Positions 52,469 to 64,000 of a DNA stretch of 64,000 nucleotides are shown here, piece by piece. The translations under genes were made by a program, and so were the position numbers. Position 1 is the first letter of the stretch. The number at the start of each line of letters is the position of its first letter. This DNA is from Rhynochetos jubatus (lineage: Eukaryota; Chordata; Aves; Eurypygiformes; Rhynochetidae): assembly GCA_027574665.1 (NCBI GenBank), contig CM050650.1:96693086-96757085 (forward strand). The letters are read 5' to 3'. The notes beneath the pieces are model-generated. The model made no database searches and had not been told where the DNA came from. It saw only the letters and a program-made list of their open reading frames with translations.

Positions 52469-55400
52469 TAAGTTTCTTGCAAAAGAAGGTATTGATACAT
52501 ATATCAGGAAATTAGAGATGTCTGTGATGGGAATATTTAAAGAGATTGACAAACTATGCAAGTTCCACACTTCAGAAATTGCTGATGTTCATTAACATTA
52601 TATATTGCCAAAGGTAAATTCTTAATCACTCTTAATCATTGTCATTGCATTTACAACACCATTAGTCCCTGCCATTAGTAAATTCGAAAACTAGTATTAT
52701 TTTTATTTATACATTTCTTTATATTTGTATATTTATTTATCATTGATGTTTATATAATCACACAATACTATGGAATGGATGCTGTTTAGTTAGTACTGGT
52801 GGCTGTGGCTGTTAATGCCTCTTAGTTTGCTGAGGTCAAGGTAGTCAGTCCCTAGGTTTCTTCAGTGAGGAAAGCAGGAACCACAGTGGCCTGCCTTCTT
52901 TTTTCTCTGTGTTTTTATACCTATCATCAGTGTTTTATGCTTCCTGCCTACTCTCCAAAATAAAAGTGTGATTTTATCTGCCCTTGGCATTTTACTTTTA
53001 GAATCAGACCCCCTTCTTGTTTCACTTATTTTGCAGAGGCAGACATCATTCCTGCCTGCTCATTCTTATCCTTTAGATTTTACTCCTTGCACATGTTTTC
53101 TAACACCCTATTTGTGCAGCTGTATCACAGATCTCCATTTGTCCCTTCACATTCATAGATTTTTCTATATTTAAGCTTAGTTGTGTTACAAAATGATGTA
53201 TGTGGAGTTATAGTATTATGAAATGCTTATTCATTTTCTGTGGTTATGCTATTTTAGTGTGCTTATGTCTGGAACAAATATTAGGCACAATTCCTTTAGC
53301 CTGCTTCTAAGCACCCTTTTTTTGGGTGCAGTGGTCCTCCTCTTTGGCTACATACGATACAGATCTAAGTTTTGTCTATCATTATTATGGGGTCACACGT
53401 GAGTACTAAGTAAAAAGTTGTAGATAATTTTGTAATGCTATTTGTATGCCTCTAATTCTAGGAGCTAGCTGCTTCTTTTCAGACATGACTCTGGTATTGA
53501 AGCATCTCTTTCCCACTAACTTATACAAGGAAAAAAGTTGGTAAATGCCAATGTTACCTCTAAATATGGGGTTTAAGTTAAGTTTAAGCATTTGTCAGCA
53601 ATTTATGATAATGTGCAAAAATGTCTCTAAATGATCTTCATATAAATCCTTTTGTTGTTTATCCTGTTCTGTAAGAGGCCCTGGTTTTCCTACCTACCTT
53701 TAGACTCTAGTTAAAATAGTGAGTTGTGCTTGTAGAGGAGGGTCTTTTGAGTAATTTTAGAACTCATCTTAAACTGTGCTAGTCTTCCTTAACAATGCTT
53801 CTTCAAATAGTAAACAGGTCACAATCATATTTCTTCATCTTTACTTAGATAATAATTTTTGAGAACCAAAAATTTGGGTACCCACACTGTTGACCAGTTT
53901 GACTTACTCTGTCTCTTTCCTGTTACTTTCTCAGTCCATTCCCAAATGCAACATCTTGCCCTCTAGCTCCCGTCTTTGCTTCTTAGCATTTGAATCCCCA
54001 TCTTCTTTTCAGAATAAAAAAATTCCACTGTCACTCTCCCCACCCACCCCCACCTTCTGAAGAGGATTTATTTGGAAAAACAAAGTTAACATCGGCGTCT
54101 GCATTTTCTCAGAACTATTTAAGCAGTATATTTTTAAGATATGCTTATTTCTAAATGAATGGATTTTAAACTATCATGAAATTCAAAAGTAAATCATGAT
54201 ATAATTATAATTTGAATGCTGAGTTCAGTCTGCCTTCTCTTTTTACTGTCACTCCTTTAAACTACTGCTACACTCTTTCTTACTTTTTCTCCCCCAGAAG
54301 CAGTAAACAGCTTTTCCCACAGATGGGGATCAGCTTGACATTTAATAGTCCCAGATGCCAAACTCTGGAATATTTTTTTTTTTGCAAGCAGCATCTGGCT
54401 TCTTACTTGGCATTTCTTCAGGGTTCTTTGGCCAGCTCTTCCTCTCTTGCTTCAGACATTTCCCAAAATATTTGTCTGTTGCACTTCTGACTTATCCTTA
54501 GCTCTGACTTGTAATTTTTCTTTTTCATCCTAGTACCAAGTTATGTATGAGCCTCTTACTCAAAACTATCTGTGAAAGTTTTATATGGACAGTCAGAAGA
54601 AATTTAATGAATTAGATAAAGAAATTTGTGAAAGCACAAACATTTCCTTCAAAGATAGCAAGAGTTTTATAGTTTCATCTCTGGTAATACTGCTAACAAC
54701 TGGAATTGTGTAGTGTGCTGCTTGTTATACTGCAGTGTGTGAAATTAGCTTTAGGGTTTTCATGGCCTTAGGCAAACAACAAAATATTGCTGTGCCATCT
54801 CAACGGTGTCTACTAAAAACTCACTGACATTATGCACCCCGTAGGGCATATTTTGGCCATTATTCAACAGTTTTCTGAAAGGACAGTGGCAGTTTTATTC
54901 AAAATCCCAATGAAACATGAAATTTAAATCTACACAGTAAGTCCCTAGAAAATACCTCTATGCCCCCCAAAACAGGGCGTCAGTTTTTCCTTCTTGAAGA
55001 GTAGAATTGTGCCTCCTGGTATATTTAATCATTAAGTGATGTGTTTTTAATAAATGTTTTATAATATCTTTCAGTTACAGATACCCAAAGAGAAATGAAA
55101 TGATCATGTGATGAACTCACAGACTAAATGGAAGGAATACAAAACAGTTTATACAATAATGAGGTACCTGAGGCATAGCTTTGAGACTGTGTGTAATGTG
55201 ATATAAAAGTTATCCAAATTCATCATAGCTGTAGGGCAGTTAAACACTTTCAATGTAAATAATGTAGAAATACAGGAGCACAGCTAAGAGAGACAGCCAA
55301 CAGATTAAGCAGTTTGTACAATAGTTTCTGAGCTCTGGCTTGAGATTTGCTAGATTTATTGGGAACTACTTCTGAGGTCATCAAAGGACTTCTATGAACT

Positions 55401-55599
55401 CTGAAGAGCTTCAGGGTGCCTGCTGCTCTTGGGAAGGGAAAGCTACAGGAGGCTGTGACTGCCAGCAAGCTGTAGAGTTTCCCAAAGCTTTGTTCTCAAC
55501 TTTTCTTGCTCAATGGGGACTTTGAGCTTTTCGTTTCCAGCTGACTCCTCATTAGGGACAGTCAAGCATTCTTTCAGCAATTGCTAGAACGAGTGTATG

Positions 55600-57217
55600 T
55601 AACTATCAAGCCTAGAGCACAGCCAACAGAGGCAGCAGTGTAGAAGAGGGGCAGTAACTCTTTGAGGACACTGTGTACTTAGGTAGTGAGGTGCTACAGG
55701 GCATATCCCTGACCAGTCACAGAAGCAACTACCTCAGCACATTAGAGACTTTAGACCAAACAGCTCCTCAGGAGGGATGTAGTTCTGCAGGCCTGGGGCT
55801 GCAGAGATGTCTGGGGCCTCTTGCTGATGCAGGGACCAGAAGATACAGAATCTTTGCCTGCAGGAGGTATCTGTGCACTGGAGAAGGTTCTGTGCTGCCA
55901 AGTAAATGAACTGCAGGAGGCAGTCAGCAGACTGCACAGCTTCAGAGATGATGAGAACAGGAGGCTTGGAAATTATGATTAAGGCTGGAAGCCTCTCATT
56001 GACAACAGGATGAAGACTCCTGTCCTATCTGCAGCTCTGTAAGTACAGACTAGTTTCAGTGACCTGGTAGCGGAGGAGGAACCAGAAGCTCTGTCCAGCC
56101 AAGGAACCAAATCACCTAAGCCTGAGCCATGAGGCAGCACCAGGAGGAAAGGGTGAATGCTCATACAATTGAATGCTCATACTGGGAGACACCATGTTGC
56201 AGGATGCTGATAGGTTTGGTCACGACTACTGAGGGACCTGGTTGATGTCATTGTGAGGTAACTCCTGATTATCTTTAAAAGGTCTTGGTGGCTGGGAGAG
56301 GTTTCCAAGGATTGGAAGAAAGACAGAAAATGGAAATATGCCAGAGACTAGAAGGGAAGAAGTCAGAAAGAGGAAGGCCAGAAATGGAAAATGTCACTGC
56401 TAACTTCAAGAAAGGCAAGAAGGATCTGGTGAACTGTGGACCAGTCAGCCTCACCCCAATCCATGGGAAGGTGATGGATCAAATAATACTTGAAACCATT
56501 TCCACACACATGACAGAAAGGAAGGTGATTAGGAGCATGGATTTACAAAGGAGAAAACATTCTTGACAATAGCATTCAATGAGATTACTTGCTTGACAGA
56601 TTATGGGAGAAATGTGGATGTTGTTTGTCTTGACTTTAGCAAGACTTCAGACACTACCTTCCATAACATCCTCAAAGACAAAACTGACTGAACTGCCAGG
56701 CAGAGACCAGCTGGTGGTTGGTCAATGGTGGTGTGTACCCATGATGTTATAAGGAAGGTCAACAGCATCTGGGGCTGTATTAGGAAGAACATCAACAGCA
56801 GGTTGAAGGAGGTAATCCTTCTCTTCTACTCAGCACATCTAAGATATGTCTGGAGTGCCATGTCCTCTCCTGGGCTGCCCAGTATAAGAGAGACATGGAT
56901 AAAATATAGAGTCCAGGAAGTGTGACTAAGTTGATCCAGGGTCTGGAAACCCTCCATATGAGGAAACACAGAAAGAACTCGGCTGTTCAGCTTGGAGAAG
57001 AGAAGGCTTAGCAGAATCAATGTGTATAATACTCATGAGGGAGGAGATCAGGGAGAGGGCACAGGTAAAAATGACAGAGCCAGACTCTTCTCAGTCATGC
57101 CCAGTCAAAGGACAAGAGGCAACAAGCACAAACTGAAATACATAAAAGTCTATTTAAATGTAAGAAAAAAATTTTTTTTAGTGTTGGGATGATTGAACAC
57201 TGGAAGAGGTTGCCCAA
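55600..57217 (+). mobile_element. CR1 LINE, ORF1 and ORF2 remnants, interrupted by an LTR
   Basis: The first part resembles CR1 ORF1; NELQEAVSRLHSFRDDENR at about 55908-55965 matches the coiled region of ORF1. From about 56220 the sequence is ORF2 leading into reverse transcriptase: 'ctggttgatgtcattgtgagg', 'gctgggagaggtttcc', GPVSLTPIHGKVMDQIILE at about 56441-56500, and the region of the catalytic-palm LDFSK at about 56631-56645. Near 56730 it jumps to the 3' part ('tactcagcacatctaag', 'gggctgcccag', 'ttcagcttggagaagagaaggct', 'gattgaacactggaagaggttgcccaa'). ORF1-to-ORF2 and ORF2-to-3' joints are both deletions. The element continues after the LTR at 57803. It is not functional. Confidence 0.8.
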
Positions 57218-57802
57218 TGTCATGGTTTAATCCCAGCCAGGAACTAAGTGCTACCAATACTAAAAACAATACTAATAATATATAATGAAAAGAATGCTAT
57301 CACTACTACTAATAATATGCAATGAAACTAAAGGAAAATAAAACAAACTACAGAATTGCTCACTATCCACTGACAAATTCCCAGACAGGTCCCGAGTAGT
57401 CAGAGCTTCAGAGCCCAAGCTTGAAAGCCCAGGAGCCAGGCCAAACCCGAGAAAGAGATCACACCAGAAAGAGCAAGATCAAAGAAGAAAGCCCACCAAA
57501 ATGACCCTCGGCCCACTCCCAACTTACATACTGAGCAAGACGTTCTATGGAATGAAATAGCCCTTTGGTCAGTTTGGGTCAGCTGCCCTGGCTGTATGTC
57601 CTCCCAGCTTCCTGTAAAGAAGAAGTTGGTAACACAGGTGCAGCACCAGAAACTGAAAAAGTTCTTGACTTGGTACAAACACTTTTTAGCAACAAATAAA
57701 ACCTCCAGCATTATCAATACTCTTCTCAGCACAAATCCAAAACATAGCCTCATACCAGCTACTGTTAAGAAAATTAATGCTGTCCTATCTAAAACCAGCA
57801 TA
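57218..57802 (-). mobile_element. Solo ERVL-type avian LTR (585 bp) inserted in a CR1
   Basis: It starts TGTCATGGTTTAATCCCAG and ends CTATCTAAAACCAGCATA, flanked by a 5-bp duplication CCCAA (57213-57217 and 57803-57807). It belongs to the same family and orientation as the LTR at 47327. Shared blocks are 'atagccctttggtcagtttgggtcagctgccctggctg', 'acaggtgcagcaccagaaactgaaaaagttcttgacttggtacaa' and 'cacaaatccaaaacatagcctcataccagctact'. Solo LTR without internal genes. The 149-codon - strand frame at 57400-57849 lies in it and is a by-product. Confidence 0.9.
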
Positions 57803-57960
57803 CCCAAACAGTTGTGGCATTTGCATCCTTGCAGACAGCCAATACACAACTGGGCAAGGTTCTGAGAAGCCTACTGTAGTAGACCCTGCTGTGATCGGGG
57901 GGTTGAACTAGATGGTCTCTAGATGTCCCTTCCAACCTCAAAGATTTTTGTTCATTTCCG
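57803..57960 (+). mobile_element. CR1 LINE 3' end, continuation after the LTR
   Basis: 'gttgtggcatttgcatccttgcagacagcc', 'actgggcaaggttctgagaagcct', 'gaccctgctgtgatcggggggttgaactagatggtctctagatgtcccttccaacctc' complete the tail of the CR1 that stops at 57217. The 3' terminal octamer repeat is poorly preserved. Confidence 0.88.
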
Positions 57961-58739
57961 TTTCTGTAATCATCAGATTTTTTGTCTCCTTATATGCAGA
58001 GGTCCCTCAAAATCTAGGCTACTACAAAATCATTAGTAAGTGATTTTGATAGTAAAATAGGGCAAAAGTATATGTAAACATATACACCAGTTACTTTGCA
58101 CTTAGAATCTCCTTAAATTTGGTCTGCTTCTATGACTAATGTATGTGAAATACATGCAATTATATATTTTCAGTTTTTCAGTACTGGTGGCATGTATTTA
58201 GGGATTTTGACATTTTAAAATAGCAAGCTTCATATATGCCCATAACCTAAGATGTTTATCATGCAAGTACATAGTGGACTTCACACATAAAAAAATGTAT
58301 AAATCAAAAAAAATCTGGTCATAACATTTGTATGGAAACATTTAAAAGACAGACATGAAGGAAAGTGCTAACAAAGAAAGAAACATTGAACTGTGCTTCT
58401 GTTGTTTCATTTTTCTCATGGCTGAAGTGAGAATGCAGAAAAAAGCCCATAGATGTAAACTTGCCTTTCATTTTTTTCTCCTGCAGATATTGAGATGGGG
58501 TGGGATAAAGGTGCCAGTTTCTGTAAACATAGGTTGACATAATTTGTGACAGATTAGGAGAAGAAATACTGATTGGTACATCAAAATACATCTTGATTCT
58601 TACTCCTAATTTATACAGTGTGGAGAAAGGGCAGGGTAAATTCTTAGACAACATTGAAGTGCCTCTTGTCTTTCCTCAGACTTAAGCTCCTTGGCTTCAA
58701 GGTCACTACCAAAGACAAAATGTACAGAAAAGTGGACAC

Positions 58740-59785
58740 ATACACTTGTGTCCAGTCGTGTCCAACTGGAGCTCCTTGGAAGGGTATCATGGGATGAAGC
58801 CCCTCAGGAAAGAGGGGTCCAAGCTGGTTAATATTCAAGCATCACCTCCAAACTCAGGAGCAATGTGTCCCAACAAAGTCAGGCAAAATCACCAGGAGTC
58901 CTGCATAGATGAACAAGGAGAACCTAGAAAACTCAGAGACAAAAAGGAAGCCTATGGAGAGTGGTAACAGTCTGAGCAGCCAGGGATCAGGTTAGGAAAG
59001 CTAAAGCCCTGATAGGATTAAATATGACTGGAGATATCGAGGGCAACAAGAAAATCTTCTATGGGTACATCGTTGACAAAAGGGAAAATGTGGGTCATTT
59101 TCTGAAGGAAACAGAATACCTGATCATCTAGGACGTGGAGAAGGCTGAGGTACTTAACATAAGCCTGTAGTATGCAGTTGCAGTCCAGAAAGCCAACCAT
59201 ATCCTGGACTGTATCAAAAGAAGCGTGAGCAACAAGTCGAGAGGTTATTCTCCCCCTCCACTCCACTCTTGTAAGACCCCATTTGGAGTACTGTGTCTAG
59301 CTCTGGGGTCCCCAGCATAGGAAGGACATGGACCTGTTGGATACAGTCCAGAGTAGGCCATGAAGATGATCAGAGGGTTGGAGCACCTCTCTTATGGGGA
59401 CAGGCTAAGAGAGTTGGGCTTGTTCAGCCTGGAGAAAAGAAGGCTCCAGGAAGACCATATTGCAGCCTTCCAGTACCAGAAGGGGCCTGCAGGAAAGATG
59501 GAGGGGGACTTTTTACAAGGGCCTGTAGTGACAGGACAAGGGGTAATAGGGTTAAATTGAAAGCAGGGAGATTTAGACTGGATATCAGGAAGAAATTCTT
59601 CATGGGGAGGCTGGTGAGGCACTGGTTGGCCAGAGAAGTTGTGGATGCCCCATCCCTGGCTGTCTTCAAGGCCAGGCTGGATGAGGCTTTGAGAAACCTG
59701 GTCTAGTGGAAGGTGTCCTTGCACATGGCAGATGAACTGTAAGGTCCCTCCCAACCCAAACCATTTTATTATTCTATTATTCTAA
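58740..59785 (+). mobile_element. CR1 LINE with internal ORF2 deletion and intact 3' end
   Basis: It begins in ORF2 downstream of the endonuclease ('agctggttaatattcaag', 'gcatcacctccaaactcaggagcaatgtgtccc', 'gaacaaggagaacct', 'ggcaacaagaaaatcttctatgggtacatcg'). At about 59158 it jumps from 'gaggctgaggtacttaacata' to the far 3' part ('agcctgtagtatgcagttgcagtccagaaagccaacc'), losing the reverse transcriptase. The 3' region is well preserved to the terminal ATTCTATTATTCTA repeat (59770-59785). The 137-codon frame at 59293-59706 is read-through of the 3' region in a well-preserved copy, not a gene. Confidence 0.9.
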
Positions 59786-60558
59786 TTGGAATGACACTAA
59801 GAGTGACAGTCAAAGGAGAAATCTCAGCCATCTTTTAAAACTGTACAAGTACACACACCAAGAAGTGTGTACAAACAGGTGAATTCAGTACTCTGATGCA
59901 TGTAAAGGACATAGAAATGATTTGCATCTAAGGATGCAGAAACCATAAAAATAGTAGTAGTCAAATAGTTTTGCAGAATTTGAATAATTTACTCTGCAGG
60001 AGTTTACCAAAACTGGGTTAGAAAACCTCATGGAGATCCCTTTTATAAAAAGAACTGCTGAAAAAATTAATTGAGAATTTTCTCAAAGACATTGAGGTGA
60101 AGGAAGCAGAGGTTTGGAGAAACAGTCTGGACAATCTCAGAATATTCCTGTTGTTCAGGTTTGAAGATAAGATGGTGGCGCATTAGAATGTAGGTATAGA
60201 GTAGATAAAGCTTAAGCAGAAGGTCATGAGAGATAGAAAGCTGGGTGTTCATAATGAGATTTGGTGTAATAAATAAAAATAAGAGGAAAAAACCACCATA
60301 TTGCCTTCACTGCCAACAACAACAGGTAGCATTGTTACTTTGGTTAATTTTTTAATAAATTTATTTTGCCATAACCTATTTATGGTTACCTCAAAGTGAG
60401 TATGTAACTTTCTGGTATTTTTCTGCCTGATAGGTCTTTGATGGAATTCATCCTCCCAATCATACTATATAGTAAGACATTTAAATTGAAATTCAATTAC
60501 TTGTCTTTTGTAAGTACAGTTCTAAGCAATAACAAAAATGCCACCACTAAGAATTCTT

Positions 60559-60603
60559 GGGGCGGGGCGGGGGGGGGGGGGGTGGGGGGTGGTGGGGATG
60601 GGA
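60559..60603 (+). repeat. G-rich tract with quadruplex-forming potential
   Basis: An almost uninterrupted 45-base G tract on the + strand, broken by single C, T or A residues and containing many runs of three or more G. It far exceeds the four-G3 requirement for a G-quadruplex. Confidence 0.95.
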
Positions 60604-60847
60604 GCAAAATGAGAATTAAAACTAAAATGGATAGAAATAAGATTGGCAGTGAACAAAAGAATGGCTGAAAAGGTTTTCAGGACAGACTTCATTACCTCAT
60701 TATTTCTAATTCAAATCGGTTGTAATGGTTCTTTTACAGATGATTCATAATAGACTCAATTTTACTTATTCTTCTGCTCTTCATTTAACAGTTCCCTAAA
60801 AGCACATTCCCCTTTTTTTTCAGGCAACCTTAGTCAAATAGGAATTT

Positions 60848-60870
60848 TAAACAAACAAACAAACAAAAAA
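60848..60870. repeat. (AAAC)n run
   Basis: Four AAAC units followed by poly(A). Confidence 0.9.
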
Positions 60871-62793
60871 TGCTGCTGACACTTTAAAAATGTCTCATTA
60901 GAAATGAATGGGAAAACCATCTGTCATTGTTAGCTGCAGATTAGATGTTTCATGCATCGGCAGTGTCTAATACATGCACAAAGGAACAAAATTTAGAAAG
61001 GATTATGGGCATTGCTGCTGACATTATATCCTGTTGAACCGTGGAGAATGGGTAATAAACAGTTCCACATAAAAGGACAGGATGTAGATCCACATTCTGT
61101 CTACTACAAAATCTGTATTTTTTTCCTTTGATTTGAAAGGTCATTAGTAAGACCTACAGTTGCACATGTTAGAACAGATTTCATCAGTTTCATAGGTATT
61201 ATTCCTTTTATCTACCTTCTTAAAGCAATTCTAAACCAGTTAAGAGTCAATTTTTTGTAAATTAATTGTGCCAGTTTTAACACCAAAGTGTTAACTGTAT
61301 TTATTTTGTACTGAAATAACTTTCCAGCCAAAACAAAAACAAGGTTTCATCTTCAATTATGAAACATTTTCTTTTGAAGTAGAGAAAGGCTTTTAGAGAA
61401 TAGCAGTCACAGTTTCCTTATTACTAACAATATTCAAGACTATTTTGTAGACAGCATTTGCTCTGTTTTGGGAGATAAGAGGGAGAAAATGAAGCCTGAC
61501 TATATATTTAGTTGTCGTGTAGGTGAATACATTTTAGTTATGTCAAGCAGTTCAGTAGTGAAATACTATCTAACCTAAACAGCATTGATTTTCATCAGTG
61601 GTGCTCAGATACCTTAGATGAGTAGATTATATTACTGTTGTTAGGTCACGGGGGTGATGAAGATAAGATATGTGAAAAAGCATTCTGCAAGACTATTCAC
61701 AATCAAAATCTAGCATATGGGAAACTGACAGTATATGCCTGTAGCTAATGCAATTAAAAAGAGATTTCTGTTTTGTGTTTCCTTTTAAGATGTGATTAAA
61801 AAAAATTAATATAAGACTTCTCTTTTAAAAATATTTTTTAGAAGAATAAATGTGCTACCAACTATAAATTTGGTTTTGGGGAAGAGTATAATTGTATGTT
61901 TAGAAAATATATGTTTGTAAAGGTATCAAATATCCAGCTAAAGCAGTTGCATCTTTGAAATATTTGCTTATATGATAGTACAATATGAAATATATGTATA
62001 CATATACAAATTATTTGAAATGGTTCTAGTACAAGTAAACAGTACAGAGTACAGAATTAGAAAATCAACATCGTCTTCCCCACCAGTAGTTTCTATGGGC
62101 AATCGAATTTTAGTTAATAATCTTTTTGGCTTTGTCTGATATTTAAAATGTTATGTTCTGTTAGATCAATAGAAGTATTATAGGAGCGTTTATTCAGACT
62201 GCAATTACAGATAGTACACTATTAGAGGTCCTCTGTAACACAATGCTCGCTCTTCAGCAATAGCAAGCAGACTAATGCAGGATCTGTAATTATCATATTT
62301 GCTTCCACCAAATGCCAGTTTGAATGTGTGAAAAAAAAATCTATCACAGTTATAATAGGAAGCCTTTATCTTTGAAGGTCACAAGTAGAGAAAAGGGAGC
62401 AGAAATGTAAAAGTCACACCTCTCTATGAGCTTCCATAACTATTGTTATCTATATCTCTTAGGCTTGTTCATTCCCTGTCTGGAAGGGGCAGTCATAAAA
62501 TTTTCATAGGTTTTCTCTATTGAAATAACTCAGTGAGACAGCCATAGCAGAAAGCTGGATTGTATATATTACAGTAGATATCTAAGGTAGATAAAGGCAT
62601 AACTGACTCTTGGAGACCATTTGAAAATAATTTTTCCTGTTTGCTTTTACAGCTTCATATCAGAACAATAATCTTTTTAAGGACAAAGTTATTTTTGAAA
62701 TATTGGTTGCCAGGACATGAAAAATGTCAAATTTTGTTTTGTAACAGAATCTGTAGTAGTGAAACACCTACTTTGTGACCACAGCATTTAAGC

Positions 62794-62816
62794 ATATATA
62801 TATATATATATATATA
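62794..62816. repeat. (AT)n dinucleotide microsatellite
   Basis: Twenty-three bases of alternating A and T. Confidence 0.95.
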
Positions 62817-64000
62817 ATTTTAACACTGAGAAATACTGAGTTGAACTTAAAAATGCTTACTTTTGCTCTTCTCCAATTGTTTATATGCCTCAAAGTTGTG
62901 GTAAACCTTTATAAAATATTTCATGCATTTACTTAAATAATTCTTAGACAAACTTAAGCAAGGCCTGTGTTAGGTGATCATTGGTAAATTTAGTTGTGGC
63001 AAGATGAAATGTTACTGCCTCCGTTATTTGTTACAAATTACAATCCTCATACATGGTTAGATGAATGGTAAGAGAGAATAATTTCGTGTATTAGCTTAAA
63101 TAATTTATGAAGTTTAATTTGTGCAAAACCTTTTTTTTCCTTTTTTTCCTGTTATTCTAATAATAAATGAGTATAGAGGCATCCTTGCTTCTTAGTACTT
63201 TTCTAAAATATTTTCTAGACTGCCAGTATTGATGATGATAAACTCTGTAGCCTTTCCAAGTGTTCTATTTCTTATAGACACCTTTAAAAATCTGAGTTTA
63301 TAAGGTTGAAATTAACACTGCGAGAGTTGTTCACATGCTGAATGATTCATCAGATAACTTTGATGTATAACTGCATACTGTTGGGTGTTGAAAATGCTTG
63401 AATAGTGTTCTTGAAGTTAACAAACATTGGTACTATATGGTTAAGTGATGTCCTGATGAAATGATGTGTTCTGCGACACTAAATACCACAGCTATCCTTG
63501 GTTATCTGTTGTTTACTGGCAGCTAATTGGTTCTAGGCACAAAGTATTCCATATGTTCTGTATTTGGAAGGGAAAAAAAAAAAAGGAAGAAGATTATTTA
63601 ACATGGAAAATTAATCTCTTTGTTCAAAGACGTGGTTTTTTATATCAATGCTTCCATTCCTGCATTTGATAGTGATTTGATGTCAGACTGAGACAGAGAC
63701 ATACAGTTTCTTCCGTGATATACCCCCTTGGAGCTTGAGCAGGTACAGAACAAGGGACAATCCTGCAAGTAGCTTAAAATATAGGCATAGAAAATCAGAA
63801 AAAAAAAAAAAGCTGATAAAGATATCTTGCTTAAATAGCAAAAGTGCAGAGTTCAGAAACAGACACATGAGGGAGAGAAATGTTTCTTTATCTCATCCAT
63901 TCAAATAATTCAAATCATTATGCAGAGGTCATGGACTTTTGAATTGGTGTGCATTGTGTACAATTATTTTTCATGTCAAATTTTCTAAATGTCTCAGTAA

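Larger units (their letters stand above)
1..64000 (+). other. EYS: Partial EYS gene (EGF-repeat region), both ends outside window
   Basis: The window lies inside one gene. Four exons on the + strand join in a single open frame and give consecutive EGF-like modules matching vertebrate eyes shut homolog, with distinctive strings such as [28 protein letters not shown] and CEHNSTC. From family knowledge, EYS is a very large secreted protein of the photoreceptor extracellular matrix and connecting cilium, with many N-terminal EGF repeats and C-terminal laminin-G domains that bind O-mannosyl glycans of dystroglycan. Loss of the human gene causes recessive retinitis pigmentosa (RP25), and mice and rats lack the gene. 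Only EGF modules are seen here; laminin-G exons must lie downstream. Huge introns (13.8, 2.5, 31.6 and more than 15.6 kb) fit the very large size known for this locus. No promoter, first exon or poly(A) site is visible. Confidence 0.9.
48324..64000 (+). other. EYS: Intron D of EYS (more than 15.6 kb, 3' end outside window)
   Basis: It begins with consensus GTAAGT. I found no further EGF-type exon; the next exon should begin by completing an Arg codon and then encode a C-x-C pair. Contents are an ACGTA pentamer run (49164), CR1 copies at 52.2, 55.6-58.0 and 58.7-59.8 kb, a solo LTR inside the second CR1, a long G-rich tract (60559), an AAAC run (60848) and an AT dinucleotide run (62794). The stretches 48.4-52.1, 52.5-55.5, 58.0-58.7 and 60.9-64.0 kb show nothing I can name. 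Confidence 0.85.

Noticed and set aside
47327..57802. A single provirus bounded by the two similar LTRs
   Set aside because: The target duplications differ (GTAGT and CCCAA), an EYS exon and unrelated intron lie between them, and no gag, pol or env remnant was seen.
57400..57849. 149-codon open frame on the - strand
   Set aside because: It lies mostly within the ERVL-type solo LTR (57218-57802) and runs into the CR1 tail; no domain is visible and LTRs of this kind do not encode protein.
59293..59754. Overlapping open frames of 137 and 120 codons in the 59.3-59.75 kb region
   Set aside because: They read through the well-preserved 3' portion of a CR1 LINE; similar frames occur in many CR1 copies as a by-product.
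1..64000. A novel prokaryotic or viral gene system
   Set aside because: There is no operon layout, no long ORFs and no ribosome-binding sites; exon/intron structure, CR1 LINEs and avian LTRs show vertebrate intronic DNA.

Overview
The window is animal nuclear DNA, almost certainly from a bird. The only gene I can support is a partial, intron-rich one on the + strand: four coding exons at 1-115, 13879-14076, 16528-16649 and 48202-48323. They are separated by very large AT-rich introns whose recognisable repeats are CR1 LINE fragments and avian ERVL-type LTRs. I recognise the exons as the EGF-repeat region of EYS (eyes shut homolog / spacemaker), a secreted photoreceptor extracellular-matrix protein. 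The exons splice in one continuous frame (junction phases 1, 1 and 0, leaving phase 2). They reproduce consecutive EGF modules of vertebrate EYS with no missing piece. Both gene ends lie outside the window.

Layout: 1-115 is the 3' end of an EGF exon. Intron A (116-13878) is mostly unique AT-rich DNA with one decayed CR1 ORF2 fragment (about 9.93-10.66 kb) and a likely LTR tail (about 12.53-12.66 kb). After the 198-nt exon, intron B (14077-16527) holds an old reverse-strand CR1. The 122-nt exon at 16528 is followed by the 31.5-kb intron C (16650-48201). This intron holds a three-layer nest (CR1 in CR1, with a solo LTR inside the inner CR1, 27.7-29.8 kb), an unexplained G+C-rich interval near 39 kb, a 20-base G run, another CR1 and a solo ERVL-type LTR. 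The last exon is followed by intron D (from 48324), with three more CR1 copies, one carrying a second solo LTR of the same family, and a long G-rich tract near 60.6 kb.

The exons build a rod of calcium-binding EGF-like modules with clear sequons for Asp/Asn beta-hydroxylation, O-glucose, O-fucose and N-glycan. I found no RNA gene, CRISPR array, operon or prokaryotic feature, and no convincing new biological system. The parts worth following up are the nested transposon history, the symmetric skippable exon, the shared internal deletions in CR1 copies and the G+C-rich interval at 39 kb. Repeat boundaries without a visible target-site duplication are approximate, and family names come from recognition, not from a database search.
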